A DNA stretch of 64,000 nucleotides from positions 1 through 64,000 of the forward strand of contig NZ_JANIBM010000005.1 of NCBI RefSeq assembly GCF_024505045.1. The letters run 5' to 3'. Positions 55,729-63,082 of this stretch are shown one piece after another; within the stretch, counting starts at the first letter, position 1; each line of letters opens with the position of its first letter. A model generated the notes under the pieces. It was not told the origin of the DNA. It worked only from the letters and a program-made list of their open reading frames with translations, and did no database searches. Origin of the DNA: Methylomonas aurea (GTDB taxonomy: Bacteria; Pseudomonadota; Gammaproteobacteria; Methylococcales; Methylomonadaceae). The translations under genes were made by a program, and so were the position numbers.

Positions 55729-55950
55729 ATGAATCTCGCACAATTAGAAGCAGAAGTATTTTCTTTGCCTCTGCAAGACAGAGCCGCTTTGGTACAACGC
55801 CTGCTTTTGAGCCTCGAAGAGGTATCCGAGTCGGAATTCGAGCGCTTGTGGGGCGAGGAGTCGGCGCGGCGCGTGGCTGACTTTACTTCTGCCTGCAATA
55901 AAACGATTGAACAAGAAGGCTTGCCTCTGGACGAATGGCGATCTTTTTAA
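55729..55950 (+). CDS. Addiction module antitoxin-like protein, orphan
   Basis: This 73-residue protein matches the small helical 'putative addiction module component' pattern: NLAQLEAEVFSLPLQDRAALVQRLLLSL followed by a Trp-containing segment and a short tail. Members normally precede a ParE/RelE toxin. Here no such toxin follows; a BrnT-like gene begins 39 bp later. It may pair with that gene or be a remnant. Confidence 0.7.
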   Translation: MNLAQLEAEVFSLPLQDRAALVQRLLLSLEEVSESEFERLWGEESARRVADFTSACNKTIEQEGLPLDEWRSF

Positions 55951-55989
55951 CATTGCGCGTTTTTATGTCAATAACTCGATGAGCTAACC

Positions 55990-56274
55990 ATGCGTTTTGA
56001 CTGGGACGAGCATAAGAACCAACTGCTCAAAAATACTCGTGGCGTCTGTTTCGAGGATGTTTTAGTGGCGATTGGTGAAGAAAGATTGCTTGATGTGTTG
56101 CCGCATCATAATGTTGACAAATATCCGCATCAGAAGATTTTTATTGTTCGTATCAGAGATTACATCTATTACGTGCCCTTCGTGGAAGACAACGAAAGGA
56201 TATTTCTGAAAAATATCATTCCAAGCCGTAAATATCACAAGCAGTATTTTAAAGAGGCTCATCATGGCAATTGA
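55990..56274 (+). CDS. BrnT-like (DUF497/DUF4258-type) toxin
   Basis: This 94-residue protein begins RFDWDEHKNQLLKNTRGVCFEDV, the BrnT opening, and continues with a RelE-like strand core IFIVRIRDYIYYVPFVED and IIPSRKYHKQYF, where BrnT has its basic active residues. BrnT cleaves RNA. It overlaps the following antitoxin gene by 11 bp. Base composition is lower in GC than the hydrogenase genes. Confidence 0.8.
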   Translation: MRFDWDEHKNQLLKNTRGVCFEDVLVAIGEERLLDVLPHHNVDKYPHQKIFIVRIRDYIYYVPFVEDNERIFLKNIIPSRKYHKQYFKEAHHGN

Positions 56275-56539
56275 ACTATCCGTTGAAGAACAAGAGATTG
56301 TCGATTATGTGGAAGGCAGGGGGGCTGTCAGTATAGATAACTTGGATGGGGAAAAAAACCGCTATAGCCAAATCGCCCGCGACCAAATAGGCAAAAAGAA
56401 AACGATCAGTATTCGGTTATTGGAAAGCGATCTTGAACGGTTGAAGGCGCAGTCGGTTAGGCAGGGCTTGCCGTATCAGGTGTTGATTAGTTCGTTGATA
56501 CATCAATATGCGAATGGGAAGGTTAAATTTGATGTTTGA
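56264..56539 (+). CDS. CopG/BrnA-like antitoxin
   Basis: This 91-residue protein ends with the ribbon-helix-helix pattern KKTISIRLLESDLERLKAQSVRQGLPYQVLISSLIHQYANG, as in CopG-type antitoxins paired with BrnT. It should bind both the toxin and the operator. Order is toxin first, as in brnTA. Confidence 0.85.
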   Translation: MAIELSVEEQEIVDYVEGRGAVSIDNLDGEKNRYSQIARDQIGKKKTISIRLLESDLERLKAQSVRQGLPYQVLISSLIHQYANGKVKFDV

Positions 56540-56577
56540 TGAGTTCTTTTTTCTAGTTTGCTAGGCCCCAGACTCTA

Positions 56578-56601
56578 GTTCCCAACCTCCAGGTTGGGAA
56601 C
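56578..56601. repeat. Perfect palindrome GTTCCCAACCT-CC-AGGTTGGGAAC
   Basis: An 11-bp perfect stem with a two-base centre, 39 bp after the antitoxin stop. Similar TTCCCAAxCT palindromes occur as dispersed repeats in several bacterial groups (from memory). It has no T-tract, so it is listed as a repeat. Confidence 0.6.
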
Positions 56602-56644
56602 CGTTGTATTGGAAACTCTAGCTTCCGTGTTTTGTCGAGGAAAT

Positions 56645-56897
56645 GTGTCGCCATCGCGACAGGTGTTTTAAAGTCGGGTCTCGGCCCGATGGCCGAAATA
56701 CTTTCGCTACGAAAACCATCCCTGGTTTTCGCCCTTCGGGCCAGCCTATCGGCTGTTCAAATTTGCTCCAGGCAAATTTGTCGCTTTTGGCGAGGGTTTT
56801 CGGAAGGGGCTTCCCAGCCCCTCCGAAAACGAGCGGCATGCCCGAAAAAGCGGGGCAGGCTCTCCCTGCCGCTCCCCTGCGGGCTATTCTCACCAAA
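56645..56897 (+). repeat. Interspersed repeat, copy A
   Basis: This non-coding segment shares an ordered series of blocks with the reverse complement of 58085-58306: GTGTCGCxATCGCGA at the edge, GTCGGGTCTCGGCCCGA (56673-56689, exact), ATACTTTC, CGCTTTTGxCGAGGGT, AAGGGGCTTCCCAGCCCCT (56804-56822, exact), CCCTGCCGC, and GCGGGCxATTCTCxCCAAA. It carries no open frame of its own. Short frames across it are chance. Confidence 0.8.
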
Positions 56898-56986
56898 TAC
56901 CCACGGGCACAAGAGCTGCGATGCTCGGGGCGGAATAACGGGAATAGTCCACTCCAACGGTTATTGTGTGTCGCAAAGGTTTTTTG

Positions 56987-57064
56987 GTAGGCTGGGTTGG
57001 AACGGTAGTGTAAACCCAGCTTCGGCCTATATTGCTGGGTTTCGCGTTGCTTTACCTAGCCTAC
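56987..57064. mobile_element. MITE-like element (78 bp)
   Basis: Terminal inverted repeats GTAGGCTGGG and CCTAGCCTAC (9 of 10 match) flank an inner hairpin of AAACCCAGC and GCTGGGTTT (9 bp perfect). Elements of this GTAGG(C/T)TGGGTT...AACCCA form are common non-autonomous repeats in gammaproteobacteria and cyanobacteria (from memory). It ends 39 bp before the HNH-like gene. Confidence 0.6.
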
Positions 57065-57103
57065 GAGCTGACTGAATATTGCTATCCAATAACGTTCATT
57101 GCC

Positions 57104-57892
57104 ATGAGCCAAAGCAAAAATCGCAAACAACAGTTTTTAAGTGCAAATCCTGTGTGCTGTTTCTGTGGTGGTGTTTCGTCTGCCCAAGAACCAGATCATG
57201 TTCCATCGAGAGCATTTTTTACCAACAGGCAGTGGCCAGAGGGGTATGAGTTTCCTGCGTGTGTTGATTGCAATCGAGCGAGTCGCCATGACGAACAGGT
57301 TGTGGCGATGTTATCTCGCCTTTATCCAGAAAGTTCCAATCCTGCTGATACGAGAGCGATGGAAAAATTAATGGAAGCAGTTTCAAGAAACTATCCAGAA
57401 GTTATCGAAGAACTGTTGCCGACTTTAAGGCAGAAACGAAATGCAGCGAAAAAATACAAACTTGAACTCCAGCCTGGTCAAACACATGCCGATCTCCCTC
57501 TTCTATCGGTTAGTGGGCCAATAGTTAATTCAGCGATACGTAGCTTCTCACGAAAGCTTTTTTGCGTACTTTATTACAAGCATGCCGGTCAAATTTTGAA
57601 GCGCTCGGGAGGAATAGCTTTACTTTGGTTTTCAAATCTTCAAATCGAAGAAGACAATATCCCAAGAGAATTAGCCGATGTTTTATCAAGTTTTCCCAAG
57701 CTAGAGCGATCTCGAATTAACCTAGATGACCAATTTTTTTATCGCTGGGCAATCGCTAATACCAAAGAAATTGCCGTTTTCCTGACATTTTTTAGACGTT
57801 CATTCGCTATTCTGGGGTATGTTCATCAACATGCCGAGAGATTTGAATTACCCCCTGGATTTACGATTATTCGCCCGTTTCAATCGGTTTAA
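57104..57892 (+). CDS. HNH-like nuclease-domain protein, unknown
   Basis: This 262-residue protein has an N-terminal zinc/HNH-like module: C18-x2-C21, DHVPSR (31-36) and C53-x2-C56-N, the arrangement of treble-clef HNH proteins. The remaining 200 residues are helical with hydrophobic stretches (IALLWFSNL, KEIAVFLTFFRR) and no known domain. Start chosen at MSQSKNRK; the upstream extension is inside repeat DNA. It is distinctly AT-richer than its neighbours and sits between inverted repeat copies, so it is probably acquired. A defence or mobile-element role is possible but not shown. Confidence 0.65.
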   Translation: MSQSKNRKQQFLSANPVCCFCGGVSSAQEPDHVPSRAFFTNRQWPEGYEFPACVDCNRASRHDEQVVAMLSRLYPESSNPADTRAMEKLMEAVSRNYPEVIEELLPTLRQKRNAAKKYKLELQPGQTHADLPLLSVSGPIVNSAIRSFSRKLFCVLYYKHAGQILKRSGGIALLWFSNLQIEEDNIPRELADVLSSFPKLERSRINLDDQFFYRWAIANTKEIAVFLTFFRRSFAILGYVHQHAERFELPPGFTIIRPFQSV

Positions 57893-58360
57893 ATCTTACA
57901 GGTTAGTAGCTTGCTATTTGTAGCCAAATAAGCTGAATAGGGAGGGAATTTTTGCCCACCATTAGCCATTAAACCCATTTTTCCGCGTGGGCACGAAAAG
58001 CATGTGCCCACCCTACAATTTTCGAGATTCGTTTTTAATTTCGGGATGGTTTTGAGCCCGTATGCCGCGCCGAGCACCGGAGCTTTTGGCGAGAATTGCC
58101 CGAAGGGGTGCGGCAGGGATGCCGCACGTTGGCTGAGGGGCTGGGAAGCCCCTTCTGCCGACCCTCGACAAAAGCGAGGAGCACAGGAAATAAGCGGCGT
58201 CCGGGTCGCCTTTTCTTTGGATACTTTCTTTTGGCGACGCAAAAGAAAGTATCTCGGATGTCGGGCCGAGACCCGACATGCAAAATCATCCTCGCGATAG
58301 CGACACCCAAAAAACAAACACCCATAAATTCAACAGACAACTCGAAACGACGGCCAAAAC
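57893..58360. other. Gene-free segment before hupH
   Basis: These 468 bp contain a short inverted repeat GTGGGCAC...GTGCCCAC (about 57987-58012), copy B of the interspersed repeat and an A-rich stretch just before hupH. No gene is supported. Any hupH promoter would have to lie in the last 50 bp. Confidence 0.65.
58085..58306 (-). repeat. Interspersed repeat, copy B (inverted)
   Basis: The reverse complement of this segment matches copy A block for block, including the exact 17-mer TCGGGCCGAGACCCGAC (58261-58277) and the exact 19-mer AGGGGCTGGGAAGCCCCTT (58136-58154). It also contains its own hairpin ATACTTTCTTTTGG...AAAAGAAAGTAT (about 58221-58252). Copies A and B face each other around the HNH-like gene. 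Confidence 0.8.
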
Positions 58361-59203
58361 ATGACCAGCATACCCCTCCCAATTTTCGGCCAAGGCTCCC
58401 AACCCGCCGAGGCAGACGGCGCCGAGCTGGATTATTTGACGATGCCGGAAGAAATGGCGACCTATCGGATGCCGCAGCTTTCGGCCAATTTGACTAGCCC
58501 GGCGCTGGCCGCAGCCAAGGCGGTAGCGGACCAATTGCTACACGACCTGCAACATTTCCCGCAGACCGGCGGGCCTATCTATCTGATCGGACTGGATGAC
58601 GCCAACCGCCGCTTTATCGACGAGTTGCTCGGCGAGGGCGAGGTCAGCGCACTGGGCAGCGACGGTTGGCGGATACAGGAATCCGTGTTGGCCGGCGTCT
58701 GGCGGGTGCAGCGTCTGGACGGACAAAACCGCTTGATCGCCGATGCTCTGGAGGTCGGCGTGATGCCGAAGGCACTAACCGACAACGCTTTCGCCGGTGC
58801 TGCGGACCGCATCGATACGGTCATCGACGATTTGCCGGAAGGGGTGATGAATGCGCTGCCGCTGTTGGCCGAATTGAATGCCAAGATTGCCGAATACCGG
58901 CCCGGCGTCGAGCCGCACGTGATCAACTTGAGCTTGTTGCCGCAAACCGAGCAGGACTTGGCGCTGCTGGAGCAACGCCTGGGCAGAGGCCCCACGACGA
59001 TTTTGTCGCGCGGTTACGGCAACTGCCGGATCGGCGCCACGGCGACGCGGAACGTCTGGTGGGTGCAGTATTTCAATTCGCAGGACACGTTGATTTTAAA
59101 TACGCTGGAAGTCAGCGACATCCCCAACGTGGCCTGCGCTTCGGCGGAAGACATTGCCGACAGTGCGCAACGCTTGCAGGAAATATTGGCGGTCTACGCA
59201 TGA
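58361..59203 (+). CDS. hupH: HupH/HyaF-family hydrogenase accessory protein
   Basis: This 280-residue protein matches HupH/Hya[21 protein letters not shown] at the start, [22 protein letters not shown], and the C-terminal [34 protein letters not shown]. The family helps small-subunit maturation. It follows the accessory insert and starts a tightly overlapped block hupH-hupI-hupJ-hupK. No strong ribosome site is visible before the ATG. Confidence 0.93.
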   Translation: MTSIPLPIFGQGSQPAEADGAELDYLTMPEEMATYRMPQLSANLTSPALAAAKAVADQLLHDLQHFPQTGGPIYLIGLDDANRRFIDELLGEGEVSALGSDGWRIQESVLAGVWRVQRLDGQNRLIADALEVGVMPKALTDNAFAGAADRIDTVIDDLPEGVMNALPLLAELNAKIAEYRPGVEPHVINLSLLPQTEQDLALLEQRLGRGPTTILSRGYGNCRIGATATRNVWWVQYFNSQDTLILNTLEVSDIPNVACASAEDIADSAQRLQEILAVYA

Positions 59204-59421
59204 GCGAGGGCTTTTTTGCCGGCGCTTACGGCGGCGACGCGTCGCGCTTGCCGGCCGACGCTAAATTGGAATGCAAGATTTGCTGGCATGTGTACGACCC
59301 GGTTGCCGGTGATCCATCGAGCCAAATTCCGCCGACAACGCCGTTTGCCGCGTTGCCGGACTATTGGTGTTGCCCGGAATGCGGCGCACCGAAGCAAGGT
59401 TTTCTATTGCTTGAGGACTGA
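59200..59421 (+). CDS. hupI: Hydrogenase-associated rubredoxin
   Basis: This 73-residue protein has the two rubredoxin iron sites [10 protein letters not shown] and CPECGAPK, with an N-terminal extension ([22 protein letters not shown]) typical of HupI. HupI is needed for hydrogenase maturation under oxygen. It overlaps the end of hupH by 4 bp. Confidence 0.95.
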   Translation: MSEGFFAGAYGGDASRLPADAKLECKICWHVYDPVAGDPSSQIPPTTPFAALPDYWCCPECGAPKQGFLLLED

Positions 59422-59423
59422 GC

Positions 59424-59885
59424 GTGCACTGGCGCACTGGTAGCGAAATCCAACAGGGATTGGAACGGGCGTTCAATGCGATCCTGGCGGATCGGATGCA
59501 GGATGTACCGCTCGTGAATTCGGCGTTGTCGGTGCAGGCTTTGCCGTTTCGTTGTACCGGCGACGATTGGCTTGGGATATTGGTGACGCCGTGGTCCATG
59601 AATTTAATGGTGTTTCCCGGCCCGAACAGCGCTTGGCAGCAATTGCCGCTGGGAGCCAAGTTTTCGCGCGAGCTGCCCTACGGCAGTTTCGAATTTACGC
59701 TGGCGGCGGAACCGGCTTTGGGGCGCTACGGCCAATGTTCGCTGTTTTCGCCGATGTTACAGTTTGCCGATCAAGCCGCGGCGATTGCCGCGGCGGAAGC
59801 GGCCCTGAACGGCGTGTTGGCCGCGCCGGCGCCGCGTAGCGTCAGCCGCCGCGATTTGTTGCGCGGCAAATTGCGAGGCGCTTGA
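59424..59885 (+). CDS. hupJ: HupJ/HybE-family chaperone
   Basis: This 153-residue protein starts at GTG 2 bp after hupI. The motif VTPWSMNLMVFPG and LPYGSFEFTLA are hallmarks of the HupJ/HybE family, a rubredoxin-like-fold chaperone for the hydrogenase small subunit. Length is typical. Confidence 0.92.
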   Translation: MHWRTGSEIQQGLERAFNAILADRMQDVPLVNSALSVQALPFRCTGDDWLGILVTPWSMNLMVFPGPNSAWQQLPLGAKFSRELPYGSFEFTLAAEPALGRYGQCSLFSPMLQFADQAAAIAAAEAALNGVLAAPAPRSVSRRDLLRGKLRGA

Positions 59886-61037
59886 TTGACGCTGGCCGGC
59901 GAGTTGCGTATCGAACTAGGCGCCGGCCGGCCGCCGCGCATCGTTTCGACTCGGCCGGACGCGGCAAAAGTGTTGTTGGGAAAAACCGCCGAGCAAGTGC
60001 TGGCGACCGTGCCGCTGGTTTTTACCCTCTGCGGCAATGCCCAGAGTTTGGCGGCCTCATTGGCTTGTCGGGCGGCGCTGGGCCTTGGCGGCGAAACCAA
60101 GGCGGACGCCGATCTGCGAATGGCGGTGGTACTGGAGAGTCTGCGCGAGCATTGTTGGCGCATCTTGCTGGACTGGCCGGCTTTGGTCGGCCGACCGCCG
60201 GATAAAGCCGCGTTGGCGGCGCTGGTGGCGTTGGACCGACAATATAAGTCTGCTTTGCTTGATGACGCTGAAACGTTGAATGCCGCAAGCGGGTTGCCGG
60301 GCAATCGGTTCGCTGTCGACCGCATTCGCGGCGAACTGCTCGCTTTGCTGGACCACGCCGTTTTCGGCGAGAATCTGACCGGCTGGCGCCAGCTTGCCAG
60401 CGAAGCGGATTTGCTGGCCTGGCTGGTCGGGCAAAATTGCATAGCCGCCGCCGTGATCGGCGCGTTGTATCGCTGGGACTGGCTTGTGCTGGGGCGCACC
60501 GAGCCGGCCTGGCTACCAGAGCTGGCAAGCGGCGAGTGGTTCGAGTATTTGGCGGCGCGCGATTTGGAACGATTCGGCCGGGAGCCGGATTGGCAGGGAG
60601 TCTGCTGCGAATCGACGCCTTTAAGCCGGCAACGCCGCCATCCGTTACTGGCCGAATTGCTGGTCCGTTACGGTAACGGCTTGTTGGCACGCTTCGTTGC
60701 GGTGTTAACGGAAGTGGCGGAATTGGTGGATTATGTTGCCGCAGGCGAGCCGCCGCCACGGATGGCCGATGCCTTCGGCGCGGACGCTGGCGGGTTGGCC
60801 CGAGTCGAAGCCGCGCGCGGTTTATTGATGCATCGGGTCGAATTTGCGGCCGGCCGGGTGGTCGACTATCGGGTGATCGCCCCGACCGAATGGAATTGCC
60901 GGCCCGGCGCGGTGTTAGCGCAGGGCTTGCAGGTACTGACCGCCCAAGACCCGGAGAATTTACACCGGCAGGCGGCATGGTGGCTACAGGCGATCGATCC
61001 CTGCGTGCCGTATCGTTTGGCATTGGACGAAACTTAA
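59886..61037 (+). CDS. hupK: HupK, degenerate large-subunit-like accessory protein
   Basis: This 383-residue protein starts at TTG directly after the hupJ stop. It resembles a degenerate hydrogenase large subunit: VPLVFTLCGNAQSLAASLACRAALG sits where HupL has its first CxxC, and the C-terminal IAPTEWNCRPGAVLAQGL...QAIDPCVPYRL recalls the DPCxxC region with ligands missing. HupK is thought to act as a scaffold for Ni-Fe site assembly. hypA follows after 40 bp. Confidence 0.9.
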   Translation: MTLAGELRIELGAGRPPRIVSTRPDAAKVLLGKTAEQVLATVPLVFTLCGNAQSLAASLACRAALGLGGETKADADLRMAVVLESLREHCWRILLDWPALVGRPPDKAALAALVALDRQYKSALLDDAETLNAASGLPGNRFAVDRIRGELLALLDHAVFGENLTGWRQLASEADLLAWLVGQNCIAAAVIGALYRWDWLVLGRTEPAWLPELASGEWFEYLAARDLERFGREPDWQGVCCESTPLSRQRRHPLLAELLVRYGNGLLARFVAVLTEVAELVDYVAAGEPPPRMADAFGADAGGLARVEAARGLLMHRVEFAAGRVVDYRVIAPTEWNCRPGAVLAQGLQVLTAQDPENLHRQAAWWLQAIDPCVPYRLALDET

Positions 61038-61077
61038 CGGCCTGAAACGGCTCCGAAACAGGACGGATGGAAACCCT

Positions 61078-61419
61078 ATGCATGAAATGTCGTTGTGCGA
61101 AGGCGTTCTGCACATCATCGAACGCGAAGCCCAAACCCAGGGCTTTGGCCGGGTGAAAACGGTCTGGCTGGAAATCGGCGCCTTGGCCGGCGTCGAGCCG
61201 GAGGCAATGCGGTTTTGCTTCGATGCGGTGATGCGCGGTTCGTTGGCGGACGGCGCCCGGTTGGAGATCATTGCCTTGCCCGGCGTGGCCTGGTGTTTGC
61301 CGTGCGGGGAAAATGTCGGCGTCAGCCAGTTGTACGATGTGTGTCCGCGCTGCGGCAGCCATCAACTGCAAATCGTCGGCGGCGACCAAATGCGAATCAA
61401 AGAACTGGAGGTAGAGTAA
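61078..61419 (+). CDS. hypA: Hydrogenase nickel metallochaperone HypA
   Basis: This 113-residue protein begins MHEMSLCEG, with the Ni-binding His2, and carries a zinc site. The zinc cysteines appear as [22 protein letters not shown], close to the family C-x2-C...C-x2-C. It delivers nickel to the large subunit with HypB. Its stop overlaps the hypB start by one base (TAATG). Confidence 0.96.
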   Translation: MHEMSLCEGVLHIIEREAQTQGFGRVKTVWLEIGALAGVEPEAMRFCFDAVMRGSLADGARLEIIALPGVAWCLPCGENVGVSQLYDVCPRCGSHQLQIVGGDQMRIKELEVE

Positions 61420-62267
61420 TGTGCGGCGTCTGCGGCTGCGGCGAGGGCCTGAACCACTCGCACGAACACGATCACGATCATCAACATGGCGACGTGCATG
61501 AACATCACCATGGGCATGCCCACAGCCATAGCCAGCACCACCATCACCACGAACACAGCCATGGCCCGGAACACGCGCATGCGCCTGGCTTGACGCCGGC
61601 GCGGATGGTGCAGATCGAACAGGATATTTTGTCCGCCAATAACCGCTATGCCGGCGACAACCGGCGTTATTTCGGCGAGCGCGGCATCCTGGCCTTAAAC
61701 CTGGTGTCCAGTCCCGGCTCCGGCAAGACCACGCTGCTGGTGGAAACCGTCAAGCGCTTGCAGGGCGAATCGGCAATCGCCGTGATCGAAGGCGACCAGC
61801 AAACCGCCCGCGACGCCGACCGCATCCGCGCCACCGGCGTGCCGGCCGTGCAAATCAACACCGGCAAGGGCTGCCATCTGGACGCGCACCGGGTCGGCCA
61901 CGCCCTGGAAAGCCTGAACCTGCCGGAAAGAAGCCTGCTGTTCATCGAAAACGTCGGCAACCTGGTCTGCCCGTCGGCCTTTGACTTGGGCGAGGCGCAC
62001 AAGGTGGTGATTCTGTCGGTCACGGAAGGCGAGGACAAGCCGATCAAATACCCGGACATGTTCCATGCCGCCGATTTGATGATTTTGAACAAAACCGACC
62101 TGTTGCCGCATCTGGATTTCGACGTCGAGCAATGCCTCCGCTACGCCAAGCAGGTCAATCCCAAAATCCGGGTGCTGCAACTGTCGGCCAAAACCGGCGA
62201 GGGCATGGACCATTGGCTGCAATGGCTGCGGGCGGAGCTGGCGTTGCAGGGGATTGGCTACGCGTAG
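61419..62267 (+). CDS. hypB: Hydrogenase nickel-incorporation GTPase HypB
   Basis: This 282-residue protein begins [10 protein letters not shown] (the high-affinity C-x2-C-G-C nickel site), followed by a long His-rich stretch (residues 14-56, over 20 His) for nickel storage, then the SIMIBI GTPase domain with P-loop SSPGSGKTT and NKTDLLPHL. Such HypB proteins combine insertion and storage. A toxin-antitoxin pair separates it from hypC. Confidence 0.97.
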   Translation: MCGVCGCGEGLNHSHEHDHDHQHGDVHEHHHGHAHSHSQHHHHHEHSHGPEHAHAPGLTPARMVQIEQDILSANNRYAGDNRRYFGERGILALNLVSSPGSGKTTLLVETVKRLQGESAIAVIEGDQQTARDADRIRATGVPAVQINTGKGCHLDAHRVGHALESLNLPERSLLFIENVGNLVCPSAFDLGEAHKVVILSVTEGEDKPIKYPDMFHAADLMILNKTDLLPHLDFDVEQCLRYAKQVNPKIRVLQLSAKTGEGMDHWLQWLRAELALQGIGYA

Positions 62268-62330
62268 TTTGCGTTGCCTGTAGTCAAGCGCATACGATAG
62301 CTGTCATCGCTGATTTATTGGAGCTGTTAA

Positions 62331-62543
62331 ATGTCTACGACTCAAGAACTTTATCAACAACTTAGTCAACTGATGCCGCTAGAGAAACTGCAACTGGCGG
62401 AAATGTTACTGGCAGATCTGGATACGCCCGATCCCCAAATCGATGCGGTTTGGCGCGATGAAGCCCAAAAAAGATGGCAAGCGTATAAAGACGGCAAAAT
62501 GTCTAGCGTCAGCTATGACTCGATCATGCAAAAATATAAATGA
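62331..62543 (+). CDS. Addiction module antitoxin-like protein
   Basis: This 70-residue helical protein (QELYQQLSQLMPLEKLQLAEMLLADL, then PQIDAVWRDEAQKRWQAYKDGK) matches the 'putative addiction module component' pattern seen before ParE-type toxins. Its stop overlaps the toxin start by 4 bp. It is lodged between hypB and hypC. Confidence 0.88.
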   Translation: MSTTQELYQQLSQLMPLEKLQLAEMLLADLDTPDPQIDAVWRDEAQKRWQAYKDGKMSSVSYDSIMQKYK

Positions 62544-62833
62544 ACGTCGAGTTTCTCGCCGCCGCCGAAACTGAACTAGACCAGGCATATCAGTGGTACG
62601 AGCAGCAACAATCCGGATTGGGAAAACAATTTTTGTCTGAATTCGATGCAGCGATTCGCCGTATCACAGCCTTCCCTACCTCATACGTTTTAATCGATAC
62701 CGATATTCGCCGCTGCCTGATAAAACGTTTTCCTTATGGTGTTTTGTACGGCATCGACCGTCAATCTATTATCGTTGTTGCCGTAGCTCATTTGCATCGA
62801 AAACCGGATTATTGGCTAGCTCGGATTGGCTAA
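62540..62833 (+). CDS. RelE/ParE-family toxin
   Basis: This 97-residue protein shows the ParE pattern: VEFLAAAETELDQAYQWYEQQ, FLSEFDAAIRRITAFP, then RRCLIKRFPYGVLYGIDRQSIIVVAVAHLHRKPDYW. Such toxins act on gyrase or translation. It is coupled to the upstream antitoxin and ends 21 bp before hypC, so continuing transcription into hypC is likely. Confidence 0.92.
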   Translation: MNVEFLAAAETELDQAYQWYEQQQSGLGKQFLSEFDAAIRRITAFPTSYVLIDTDIRRCLIKRFPYGVLYGIDRQSIIVVAVAHLHRKPDYWLARIG

Positions 62834-62854
62834 AATAAATATTAGGAATGTTCT

Positions 62855-63082
62855 ATGTGCCTAGCCCTCCCTGCCCAAATCGTTCAAATCGCAGCCGCCG
62901 GCGACACGGCCACCGTATCGGTGGACGGCGTGCAAGTCGAGGTGTCGCTGGCGCTGGTCGACGATGTGCACGTCGGCGACTATGTGCTGGTCCACGTCGG
63001 TTATGCCTTGAACAAAATCGATGAAGACGAAGCCTTGAAGACCCTGGCTTTGTTTGCCGAAGCCGGTTTGATTGCCTCATGA
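62855..63082 (+). CDS. hypC: Hydrogenase assembly chaperone HypC
   Basis: This 75-residue protein begins MCLALPAQIVQI, with the N-terminal Cys that binds the Fe(CN)2CO fragment with HypD. Compared with HupF (54791) it is shorter. Its stop overlaps the hypD start (ATGA). Confidence 0.96.
   Translation: MCLALPAQIVQIAAAGDTATVSVDGVQVEVSLALVDDVHVGDYVLVHVGYALNKIDEDEALKTLALFAEAGLIAS

Larger units (their letters stand above)
56540..57103. other. Gene-free, repeat-packed segment
   Basis: These 564 bp hold the palindrome at 56578, copy A of the interspersed repeat and the MITE-like element. Apart from these I see only short spacers and no supported gene. Confidence 0.7.

Noticed and set aside
56618-57075. 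Several 60-150 codon frames on both strands in the repeat region
   Set aside because: They cross palindromes and repeat copies, differ between the two copies and lack start signals.
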